Shown here piece after piece: positions 6,737 through 12,259 of a stretch of 20,518 nt of DNA. This DNA is from DASSKW01 sp035690065. GTDB taxonomy: Bacteria > Pseudomonadota > Gammaproteobacteria > Natronospirales > REEB76. The stretch covers positions 1-20,518 of the forward strand of contig DASSKW010000099.1 of NCBI GenBank assembly GCA_035690065.1, written 5' to 3'. Both the position numbers and the translations under genes were made by a program. The notes under the pieces are model-generated. The model saw nothing but the letters and a program-made list of their open reading frames with translations, was not told the origin of the DNA and did no database searches. Numbering within the stretch: position 1 is the stretch's first letter; each line of letters opens with the position of its first letter.

Positions 6737-7204
6737 ATGCTGTTCGATCACGATTTGCTATTGCAGCTCGTCATCATCGTCCAGGTCGTCCTGGCCATGT
6801 TCCTGGGCGGCTTGATCGGGTTCGAGCGTGAGCTCGCCAACAAGCCGGCGGGATTCCGCACCCATACGCTGGTAGCGGGTGCTGCCTGCCTGTTCATGGC
6901 AGTGGCCGCGACCGCGGATAATTTCCTGCATCTCGGCCCCACTGTCGTGATCGATCCGCTGCGTGTTGCCGCCGCGATCGTCACGGGCGTGAGCTTTCTC
7001 GGTGCCGGTACCATCTTCAAGGGACATGCTGACGGCAGCAAAGTGGGCGGCCTCACCACTGCGGCCACTATCTGGCTTTCAGCTGCGGTCGGCGTCACGG
7101 TGGCACTGGGACAACTGATCGTTGCCATCGGTACCACGGTCATCGCGCTTATCGTGTTGCGTGGCATGAAGTGGTTCGAACATCACGGCCCCGCCGGAAA
7201 ATAA
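6737..7204 (+). CDS. MgtC/SapB-family inner-membrane protein
   Basis: The 155-residue product shows the conserved MgtC/SapB N-terminal domain. Four or five membrane helices are visible, with FLGGLIGFERE (22-32), KPAGFRTHTLVAGA, RVAAAIVTGVSFLGAGTIFK and GGLTTAATIWLSAAVGV, in the order expected. MgtC of Salmonella inhibits the F-ATP synthase and supports growth in low magnesium and macrophages; most environmental homologues are uncharacterised. This protein lacks the C-terminal soluble domain of full-length MgtC (about 230 residues), resembling the shorter SapB/YhiD type. There is no strong ribosome-binding site; the start lies 2 bp after the preceding stop, suggesting coupling. A perfect inverted repeat follows at 7253-7284. 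Confidence 0.88.
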   Translation: MLFDHDLLLQLVIIVQVVLAMFLGGLIGFERELANKPAGFRTHTLVAGAACLFMAVAATADNFLHLGPTVVIDPLRVAAAIVTGVSFLGAGTIFKGHADGSKVGGLTTAATIWLSAAVGVTVALGQLIVAIGTTVIALIVLRGMKWFEHHGPAGK

Positions 7205-7252
7205 TTCCATGGCAGATGTTTTTGGTAATATCCGTCAGACGGGTGTCGGGAT

Positions 7253-7284
7253 GACCGCGGATTAACGGAAATTAATCCGCGGTC
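7253..7284. repeat. Perfect 13-bp inverted repeat between mgtC-like and cytochrome genes
   Basis: GACCGCGGATTAA (7253-7265) is the exact reverse complement of 7272-7284, around a 6-nt loop (CGGAAA). It starts 49 bp after the mgtC-like stop codon. There is no T-run on either side, so it is not a standard intrinsic terminator. It may stabilise the mgtC-like mRNA end, terminate weakly, or serve as an operator, since its right arm directly abuts the FNR-like box. Confidence 0.6.
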
Positions 7285-7327
7285 TTGATCTGGATCAGGG
7301 TGTTCCCGCCGCTTTACGCCGTATCAT
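7285..7327 (+). promoter_or_regulatory. Class II FNR/ANR-type promoter of the b-type cytochrome gene
   Basis: TTGAT-CTGG-ATCAG (7285-7298) matches the FNR/ANR consensus TTGAT-N4-ATCAA at 9 of 10 positions. TATCAT (7322-7327) matches the -10 at 5 of 6. Transcription would start near 7333-7334, putting the box centre at about -42, which is the established position for class II FNR activation. There is no independent -35, as expected when FNR overlaps that site. Anaerobic or low-oxygen induction is inferred. Confidence 0.7.
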
Positions 7328-7360
7328 CGTACCGATTGCATACCACCGGATCATTCGGAT

Positions 7361-7930
7361 ATGGATACTCTCCAGCCTGCGAAACTTGATCTCACTACGC
7401 GGATCCTGCATCTGGGTCTTGCGGTCTTCGGCACCTGGGCGTGGTGGCTGGGCGACGGCGCACATGATTATCATCATGCAGATCATTCCGGCTATACCTT
7501 TCACATGTGGATCGGGCTGAGTTTCACTGCATTTCTCGTGGCCCGTCTCGGCTACGGCTTTTTCGGTCCTCGTGCATTACGTTTCAATGCCTGGGTGCCA
7601 TACACCCGCGCACGTTTCGCGTTCGTGATCCAGGACCTGCGTACCTTGTTACGGTTCCGGGTTCCAATGCCAGTCTCACATCAAGGTCTGAACGCTGCAG
7701 TATTGAGCCTGGCGTTACTGCTGTTCACCTGGCAGGGTACTTCCGGCGTCATCATGAGTCTCGCTATCACCCCCGGGGTACGCACCACCGGCTGGTTGCA
7801 TCTGTTGAAGGAGATACACGCCACTGCTGGCGTCTGGATCCCGGTCTATCTGGTACTGCATGTCGGCGCGGTGGTGTTACATGCACTGACCGGGCATCAG
7901 ATCTGGAAGAAGATGTTATTTCTGAAATAA
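7361..7930 (+). CDS. Cytochrome b561 / Ni,Fe-hydrogenase b-type cytochrome family protein
   Basis: The 189-residue product has four predicted membrane helices (about 13-30, 47-67, 112-132 and 155-176) and the histidines expected of a di-heme b-type cytochrome: H17 in TRILHLGLA, H48 in TFHMWIGLS, and H153 and H167 or H174 in EIHATAGVWIPVYLVLHVGAVVLH. Such proteins carry electrons between quinones and a periplasmic or membrane partner; the partner is not in this window. Length fits the family (about 170-220). A His/Asp-rich stretch (DYHHADH, 36-42) in the first loop could bind metal. The ATG at 7361 has no strong ribosome-binding site. An FNR-type promoter lies upstream, so it probably acts under low oxygen. 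It appears monocistronic. Confidence 0.86.
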   Translation: MDTLQPAKLDLTTRILHLGLAVFGTWAWWLGDGAHDYHHADHSGYTFHMWIGLSFTAFLVARLGYGFFGPRALRFNAWVPYTRARFAFVIQDLRTLLRFRVPMPVSHQGLNAAVLSLALLLFTWQGTSGVIMSLAITPGVRTTGWLHLLKEIHATAGVWIPVYLVLHVGAVVLHALTGHQIWKKMLFLK

Positions 7931-7957
7931 GGCAATACCCTGTAAATCTGGCGGGTT

Positions 7958-7963
7958 TATACT
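7958..7963 (+). promoter_or_regulatory. -10 candidate placing the 72-residue gene's start at its ATG
   Basis: TATACT (5 of 6 to TATAAT) is followed by six bases and then the ATG at 7970. Transcription would begin at the start codon, giving a leaderless mRNA. The gap is only 39 bp from the cytochrome stop, there is no convincing -35, and no ribosome-binding site lies between the hexamer and the ATG. Confidence 0.45.
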
Positions 7964-7969
7964 GTTGGC

Positions 7970-8188
7970 ATGCGTACGTTCACTGACAGCGAAGGTCAGA
8001 CATGGGAAGCTGCCGCTGCGTTCGGCTCCTTCGGTGCAGTGCAGTTGATCTTCTCGCGCCGCAATGGCAAAGAATTGCGCTGTTGCGGGATGCAATCCGA
8101 GACTTTGCACGATGCCCAACAGGAACTTGCAGAATGCAGCGAAGCTGCGTTAAGGGAGCGCCTGCATCATGCGGAACCATGGCAGTGA
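7970..8188 (+). CDS. Small conserved-looking protein of unknown function
   Basis: The 72-residue product begins MRTFTDSEGQTWEAAAAFGSFGAVQLIFSRR, a strand-rich beginning resembling short uncharacterised gammaproteobacterial proteins that start M-R-x-F-x-D-x-x-G-x-x-W. Two adjacent cysteines (LRCCGM) could bind metal or form disulfides. The second half is helical and Glu/Ala-rich. It has no signal peptide or membrane segment and is probably cytosolic. A TATACT hexamer ends 6 nt before the ATG and no ribosome-binding site is present. It ends before the better start sites of the YbhB-like gene. I cannot assign a function. Confidence 0.62.
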   Translation: MRTFTDSEGQTWEAAAAFGSFGAVQLIFSRRNGKELRCCGMQSETLHDAQQELAECSEAALRERLHHAEPWQ

Positions 8189-8207
8189 TCGTGACAAGCT
8201 CCCCAGG

Positions 8208-8750
8208 ATGCGATCCATCATCGCCAACCTGCTGCTCGGCAGCATCCTGTTTGCAGTCATGGAGGTCAGCGCCATGAATGGTTCGTTGCAGTTGCACTCT
8301 TCTGCCTACCAGAACAATGCTGCGATGCCGGCGCGCTTCACTTGCAGCGGCAAGGATATCTCGCCACCCCTGCAATGGTCAGGTGCACCGGATGGCACCA
8401 GAAGTTTTGCGCTCATCATCGACGACCCTGATGCGCCCGATCCTGCTGCACCGCAGATGACTTGGGTACATTGGGTGTTGTATGACATCCCGCCTGACGT
8501 GCATGCACTGGTTGAGGGCGCATCCAAGCAGTTGCCGGCCGGAATACGCAGCGGCATGAACGACTGGAAGCGCAGCGATTACGGCGGTCCCTGCCCACCC
8601 ACCGGACGGCACCGGTATTTCCACAAGTTATATGCACTCGATACCGTGCTGCCGGATCTGCATGATCCCGGCAAGGAACAACTCGAAGCCGCGATGCATG
8701 GACACGTGCTCGCCCAAGCCACGCTCATCGGCACTTACCAGAAACCATGA
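8208..8750 (+). CDS. YbhB/YbcL-family PEBP-like protein
   Basis: The product belongs to the bacterial phosphatidylethanolamine-binding / Raf-kinase-inhibitor-like family. Conserved segments are FTCSGKDISPPLQWSG, SFALIIDDPDAPD, WVHWVLYDIPP, YGGPCPPTGRHRYFHKLYALD and a C-terminal AQATLIGTY. These form the anion-binding pocket (DPDAP, the HW pair, GPCPP and HRY). The biochemical role in bacteria is unsettled. Two starts compete. ATG 8208 gives 180 residues beginning MRSIIANLLLGSILFAVMEVSA, which looks like a signal peptide for export. ATG 8274 follows a strong GGAGG (8261-8265) at 8-nt spacing and gives exactly 158 residues, the length of cytosolic YbhB. The sequence does not decide between them; both may be used. 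Its stop overlaps the next gene's start as ATGA. Confidence 0.88.
   Translation: MRSIIANLLLGSILFAVMEVSAMNGSLQLHSSAYQNNAAMPARFTCSGKDISPPLQWSGAPDGTRSFALIIDDPDAPDPAAPQMTWVHWVLYDIPPDVHALVEGASKQLPAGIRSGMNDWKRSDYGGPCPPTGRHRYFHKLYALDTVLPDLHDPGKEQLEAAMHGHVLAQATLIGTYQKP
8261..8265 (+). promoter_or_regulatory. Strong internal ribosome-binding site within the YbhB-like gene
   Basis: GGAGG lies 8 nt before ATG 8274. It is the best ribosome-binding site in the whole 7.2-9.5 kb region, where most genes lack one, and favours production of a 158-residue form without the N-terminal hydrophobic segment. Confidence 0.55.
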
Positions 8751-9307
8751 GCAGCATGCACTCTGTATTGCACCCTGCCGACAAGAATTACGCGACCCGT
8801 ATCGCCGACATCCACAGCGAGCTCGGCATCCCTGCGGATTACGCGGTGACACGTGGTCTGCCGCTGTGTGAAGAAGTCACGGAACTGACCGATATCGGAC
8901 TGGACATCAATCAACGCATGCGTCAATTGACTCCAGCTGCAGCAGACGCCTGGCAGACGATGCGGCAGGGTGCAGCACATGACGGGATCACGTTGTTGCT
9001 GGTTTCGGCATTCCGCAGCGTGGATTATCAGCGCGAACTGATCGCGCGCAAACTTGCAAAAGGTGAAAACATCGGTTCGATTTTGAAAGTGATGGCTGCC
9101 CCCGGTTACAGCGAGCACCACACTGGCCGCGCGGTGGATCTGACCGTGCCCGGTATGCCGCCACTCGAAGAAGCATTTGAAGCAACCGAGTCATTCGCCT
9201 GGTTAACACGTAATGCTGCCGGCTTCCATTTTCGGCTTTCGTATCCGCGCGGCAATCCGCACGGCATCGTCTATGAACCCTGGCATTGGGCGTTTGTCAG
9301 AGATTGA
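8747..9307 (+). CDS. VanY-like D-alanyl-D-alanine carboxypeptidase (M15 family)
   Basis: The 186-residue product carries the M15B zinc peptidase pattern: VSAFRS, then S122-E-H124-H-T-G-R-A-V-D131 (the SxHxxGxAxD motif with zinc ligands H124 and D131), FHFRLSYP, and E177-P-W-H180-W (catalytic Glu and third zinc ligand). Such enzymes trim the terminal D-Ala from peptidoglycan stem peptides. Residues of the active site are all present, so it should be active. There is no signal peptide or membrane anchor, so it would act on cytosolic precursors or leave the cell by another route. Its ATG overlaps the YbhB-like stop (ATGA), indicating co-translation. The VanY relation reflects shared fold and does not by itself imply glycopeptide resistance. 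Confidence 0.88.
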   Translation: MSSMHSVLHPADKNYATRIADIHSELGIPADYAVTRGLPLCEEVTELTDIGLDINQRMRQLTPAAADAWQTMRQGAAHDGITLLLVSAFRSVDYQRELIARKLAKGENIGSILKVMAAPGYSEHHTGRAVDLTVPGMPPLEEAFEATESFAWLTRNAAGFHFRLSYPRGNPHGIVYEPWHWAFVRD

Positions 9308-9341
9308 AACACTGCCCCGAATAACAGACCTGTCGGTATCA

Positions 9342-9503
9342 ATGAACAAGATCATCTATCTGCTGACTACCGGTATCCTCGGTGCCATCGGCTGGGCTAT
9401 CGGCATGCGGATCGGCATCGGTACCGCCTGGGTGTTATCCAGCATCGGTTCGATTGCCGGTGTTTATGTCGGCTGGAAGATCATCCGCAACTATCTTGAA
9501 TGA
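9342..9503 (+). CDS. 53-residue glycine-zipper membrane protein
   Basis: The predicted peptide is almost entirely one or two membrane segments with two glycine zippers, G17-x3-G21-x3-G25 and G36-x3-G40-x3-G44, flanked by a short Lys-containing N-terminus and a basic/acidic end (KIIRNYLE). Glycine zippers promote tight helix packing and oligomerisation. The frame opens upstream to 9213 inside the VanY-like gene, but the residues before MNKIIYLL look non-coding, so I start at ATG 9342. It lies 34 bp after the VanY-like stop, without a clear ribosome-binding site. The regular composition supports a real gene; the function is unknown. Confidence 0.62.
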   Translation: MNKIIYLLTTGILGAIGWAIGMRIGIGTAWVLSSIGSIAGVYVGWKIIRNYLE

Positions 9504-9535
9504 CGCCTGAAAGTTTGGAGTGAAGGAAATCTGGA

Positions 9536-9594
9536 GCGGCTTCGCCGCGTGGATTGGTGCAGAGATTCGCACCAATTCGCGCGGCGGAAGCCGC
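9536..9594. repeat. Long imperfect palindrome
   Basis: The left arm 9536-9560 and right arm 9569-9594 are reverse complements over about 25 bp with one 1-base bulge and two mismatches, around an 8-nt loop. The core pairs GATTGGTGC with GCACCAATT and GCGGCTTC with GAAGCCGC. It has the form of a dispersed REP-like element or a very stable RNA hairpin. No T-run follows, so it is not a standard terminator. Confidence 0.8.
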
Positions 9595-9618
9595 ATATTT
9601 GAATGCAACAGTAATTGG

Positions 9619-9656
9619 CCCCCTCACCCCAGCCCTCTCCCGGAGGGAGAGGGAGA
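9619..9656. repeat. REP-like palindrome, first copy
   Basis: CCCCTCACCCCAGCCCTCTC leads into CCCTCTCCC-GGA-GGGAGAGGG, a perfect 9-bp stem with a 3-nt loop. CCTCACCC followed by CTCTCCC/GGGAGAG is a familiar dispersed repeat in proteobacterial genomes. A diverged second copy lies at 9719-9755 in the same orientation. Confidence 0.82.
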
Positions 9657-9718
9657 TCAAGCGCTCTTCGACTTCGATGCTTCGCATCTACGCTCAGAGC
9701 GAACGGCTTTACATACGC

Positions 9719-9755
9719 CCTCATCCCGACCTTCTCCCACCAAGGGAGAAGGAGT
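9719..9755. repeat. REP-like palindrome, second copy
   Basis: CCCTCATCCCGACCTTCTCC leads into CCTTCTCCC-ACCAA-GGGAGAAGG, a perfect 9-bp stem. It matches the 9619-9656 copy in layout (CCCTCA-CCC leader, then the pyrimidine/purine stem) with several compensatory changes that keep the pairing, which suggests selection or an origin from related family members rather than simple local duplication. Confidence 0.78.
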
Positions 9756-9888
9756 AAGAATGGATTCCAGCTTGGCCGGTTTTTGCTCCTGCAAGACCTG
9801 CATTCCCGCCGTCCTCGGCAGTCCCGCACGGAATATCGGAATCTGGAATATCATATCGACTTTGAAAATCTCCGGCTAAACAACCGTC

Positions 9889-10308
9889 ATGTTCACCCTT
9901 CATCCCCAACTCGCGGCCGATACCTTCAACCTCGGGCATTTCCCGCTCTCGCTCTTGCTGCTCATGAACGACAGCAATTACCCCTGGTTCATCCTGGTCC
10001 CGCAACGCGATCAGATCCGCGAGCTTCATGAACTCGACGATGCCGACCGTATCCAACTCTTGAATGAATCCACACTGCTGTCCCGTGCGCTCACCCAGAT
10101 CTTCACGCCCGACAAACTCAACATCGCCGCACTCGGCAACCAGGTCCCGCAACTCCACGTCCATCATATCGTCCGTTACACGCGCGACCCCGCCTGGCCG
10201 GCGCCGGTGTGGGGCAAGTTGCCGGCACGGCCGTATTACAGTGCCGAATCCACCAAACTCGCACGCCTGCTGACACCCTTGCTGGGAAATACTTTCCAAC
10301 CAGCCTGA
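9889..10308 (+). CDS. HIT-family nucleotide-binding protein
   Basis: The 139-residue protein has the histidine-triad fold pattern: an N-terminal segment with NYPWFILVPQRDQIRELHELD, a helix DADRIQLLNESTLLSRAL, a strand LNIAALGNQVPQ, and the motif L89-H90-V-H92-H93-I94. Family enzymes hydrolyse or transfer nucleotide phosphoramidates, adenylates or dinucleoside polyphosphates through the central His (here H92). The motif departs from the canonical HxHxHxx: it reads HVHHI, so the third His is one residue early. The C-terminal WPAPVWG occurs in a subgroup of these proteins. The protein is cytosolic. It precedes nudC by 58 bp, so two nucleotide-cleaving enzymes are neighbours. The ATG at 9889 lacks a ribosome-binding site. 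Confidence 0.87.
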   Translation: MFTLHPQLAADTFNLGHFPLSLLLLMNDSNYPWFILVPQRDQIRELHELDDADRIQLLNESTLLSRALTQIFTPDKLNIAALGNQVPQLHVHHIVRYTRDPAWPAPVWGKLPARPYYSAESTKLARLLTPLLGNTFQPA

Positions 10309-10328
10309 TGTGATTATCTGCGGTATGG

Positions 10329-10334
10329 GATAAT
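10329..10334 (+). promoter_or_regulatory. Extended -10 candidate for the nudC operon
   Basis: TGG followed by GATAAT fits an extended -10 (5 of 6 to TATAAT). It lies just after the HIT gene stop. Transcription would begin near 10341, leaving about 26 nt before the nudC ATG at 10367. No matching -35 is seen. Confidence 0.45.
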
Positions 10335-10366
10335 CGCATGCCTTGCAAGCCACACGCGTCTTCGTC

Positions 10367-11326
10367 ATGTCCAACCATGATTCCATCCCTTTTGTGTTTT
10401 CCAACCCAAATCTGGATCGTCTGACGCAGCAGCGCAAAGACACCGCCTGGCTGAACACTGCATTGCATGCACCGGAGACCTGCTTCGTGCCGGTGTGCGG
10501 TGAGCAGAACGTCGTGATCGGGCGGGATCGACTGGCAACGCCGCTGCTGATGCAATCCGCATCCGCACAATCGTTATTGGAGCGAGCATCCTGCGCGGTA
10601 CTGCTCGGCCAGTATCAGGGCCATCCCTGCTTCGCATTGGGTTTGCCGCAACCGGCCGGCCTGCCGTCTGATGCGATCTTCACCAATCTGCGTCCGCAAT
10701 TCGGTGTGATGGACAATGAGGCGCTGGCGCTACTCGGTTATGCACGCGCCATGGTGTATTGGCATCTGCATAATCGTTTCTGCGGTCATTGCGGTAACGC
10801 CACCGAGAGTCGCAACGCAGGCCAGGAACTGCATTGCTCCCACTGCGATGACACTATCTACCCGCGCATCAGTCCCGCCATCATCGTACTGGTGAGTCAC
10901 GGTGAGCGCTGCCTGCTGGGAAACCAGTCGAGTTGGGATGCGAGCCGTTATTCCACCATCGCCGGGTTCGTCGAGCCTGGTGAGGACCTGGAATCCGCCG
11001 TTCGCCGCGAAGTGTTCGAAGAGACCAACATCCGGGTCAGCACCTTGCGCTACCAGCATTCACAGCCGTGGCCGTATCCGGCCTCGCTGATGCTGGGTTT
11101 CCAGGCTGAAGCATCAAACAGCGACATCCATTGTAACGATGGGGAGTTGCTAAGCGCGCGCTGGTTCTCGCGTGCCGAGATCCTCGTGGAAATCGCTCAT
11201 GGCCGTCTTTCGTTGCCGACTCGGCAGAGCATCTCGTACCGATTGCTGCGCGATTGGTTCGTGCAAGCCGGTGAGCCTTACACCGCTGCCGCACTCGATG
11301 CAGCCGGGGCGACGTCTCCGGCATGA
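10367..11326 (+). CDS. nudC: NudC, NAD(H) pyrophosphatase / RNA deNADding enzyme
   Basis: NudC hydrolyses NAD(H) to NMN(H) and AMP and removes NAD caps from RNA 5' ends. The 319-residue protein has an N-terminal NudC-like domain, a four-cysteine zinc ribbon (C139-G-H-C142 and C157-S-H-C160), and a Nudix box at 200-222 (GFVEPGEDLESAVRREVFEE plus TNI), where the usual Gly near the end is Asn221. The NADH-pyrophosphatase signature SQPWPYPASLMLGF follows. The catalytic glutamates (E215, E218, E219) are present, so it should be active. The frame extends to a TTG at 10343, but ATG 10367 gives a more typical beginning. Its stop overlaps the transporter start as ATGA. Confidence 0.95.
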   Translation: MSNHDSIPFVFSNPNLDRLTQQRKDTAWLNTALHAPETCFVPVCGEQNVVIGRDRLATPLLMQSASAQSLLERASCAVLLGQYQGHPCFALGLPQPAGLPSDAIFTNLRPQFGVMDNEALALLGYARAMVYWHLHNRFCGHCGNATESRNAGQELHCSHCDDTIYPRISPAIIVLVSHGERCLLGNQSSWDASRYSTIAGFVEPGEDLESAVRREVFEETNIRVSTLRYQHSQPWPYPASLMLGFQAEASNSDIHCNDGELLSARWFSRAEILVEIAHGRLSLPTRQSISYRLLRDWFVQAGEPYTAAALDAAGATSPA

Positions 11327-12252
11327 GCCAGCGCATGCCGCAATCGCATCACATGGATGGCCCCGCGTTTTCGGCGTTGGGTGCGTTGGTGTTGATCTGG
11401 GGTTATAACTGGGTAGTCATGAAAGTCGCATTGCAGTATGCGGCACCATTCGATTTTGCTGCGATACGTACCTTCTTCGCCGCACTGCTGCTGTTGTTGC
11501 CGGTCATATTGTTCCGGCGCCGTGCACTGCGTCTGCACCGGATTCGCACTACCTTGCTGCTGGGGTTTCTGCAGACGACCTGTTTCCTGGCGCTGGTGAA
11601 CATTGCGCTGGTGCACGGCGCGGCCGGCAAGAGTTCGGTTCTGGTCTATACCATGCCGTTCTGGGTCGCGCTGCTCGCACCGTGGGTGTTGCGTGAACGG
11701 TTCCGACGCAGCCAGCTGCCGGCATTGATATTGGCGTTCGCAGGACTGTTACTGATCATCGCGCCTTGGCAGCAGCGGCCGGAACTAATCAGCAGCCTGC
11801 TGGCACTGGGTGCGGGATTCATGTGGGCATTGTCGGTATTGGTCGCGAAGACCATCCCGGTGGATGACGCCTGGCAACTGCTGGCGCTCACCGGCTGGCA
11901 GATGCTGTTCGGCTCCGTGATCCTGATCGTGATCGCCCTGTTGGTACCGTCACACCCGATCCATTGGACCGGAACATTTATCGCAGCATTGCTGTACAAC
12001 ATCGGACCGGGCAATGCGCTGGCGTGGTTCCTGTGGTTATTCATCGTCAACCGTTTGCCAGCCAGCGTCAGTGGAATGAACGCACTCGCGATCCCGATCG
12101 TGGGCGTGCTGGCAGGTTGGCTCCAGCTGGGTGAACGTCCGGGGCTGGTCGAAGCTGCCGGCATGCTGCTGGTATTCATCGCATTGACGCTACTCGCCCT
12201 CAATACACGGCGGCCCGCTGCACGCAAGGAACCTCCAGCGACCTCTATATAA
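11323..12252 (+). CDS. EamA/DMT-family transporter
   Basis: The 309-residue protein has about ten hydrophobic helices arranged as two EamA repeats. The first begins ALGALVLIWGYNWVVMKVAL and ends near LLLIIAPW. The second begins LLALGAGFMWALSVLVAK and ends VEAAGMLLVFIALTLLAL. The WGxNWVxMK beginning and the LGERP segment near the end are typical of the drug/metabolite transporter superfamily, whose members export amino acids, nucleotides or other small metabolites. The substrate cannot be inferred. The ATG at 11323 overlaps the nudC stop (ATGA) and the gene ends 7 bp before the NRDE gene. Confidence 0.92.
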   Translation: MSQRMPQSHHMDGPAFSALGALVLIWGYNWVVMKVALQYAAPFDFAAIRTFFAALLLLLPVILFRRRALRLHRIRTTLLLGFLQTTCFLALVNIALVHGAAGKSSVLVYTMPFWVALLAPWVLRERFRRSQLPALILAFAGLLLIIAPWQQRPELISSLLALGAGFMWALSVLVAKTIPVDDAWQLLALTGWQMLFGSVILIVIALLVPSHPIHWTGTFIAALLYNIGPGNALAWFLWLFIVNRLPASVSGMNALAIPIVGVLAGWLQLGERPGLVEAAGMLLVFIALTLLALNTRRPAARKEPPATSI

Positions 12253-12253
12253 T
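12248..12253 (+). promoter_or_regulatory. Consensus -10 hexamer 6 nt before the NRDE gene
   Basis: TATAAT (6 of 6) overlaps the end of the transporter gene and is followed by six bases and the ATG at 12260. Transcription from it would start at the start codon. No -35 is evident, and because it overlaps a TAA stop and Ile codons, chance is possible. There is no ribosome-binding site for this gene. Confidence 0.45.
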
Positions 12254-12259
12254 GACCGC

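Larger units (their letters stand above)
9504..9888. other. Repeat-rich intergenic stretch
   Basis: This 385-bp gap contains three palindromic units (9536-9594, 9619-9656 and 9719-9755, listed separately) and no reading frame that looks like protein. Open frames across it in both directions translate to Ser/Arg/Pro-rich shadow sequence produced by the palindromes. TATCAT at 9849-9854 is a weak -10 candidate for the HIT gene. Confidence 0.6.

Noticed and set aside
8747..9307. Glycopeptide resistance determinant
   Set aside because: The M15 motifs match VanY-like enzymes in general; no vanA, vanH, vanX or two-component genes are nearby and there is no signal or anchor.
9504..9780. GGA-rich purine tracts in the second intergenic gap as CsrA sites
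   Set aside because: The GGAs are in purine runs of the REP-like stems or unstructured, not presented in hairpin loops as at 229-295 or 2692-2857.
9721..10458. 245-residue minus-strand open frame
   Set aside because: It is antisense to the HIT gene and palindromic repeats, with no recognisable domain; the plus strand has a clear HIT motif.
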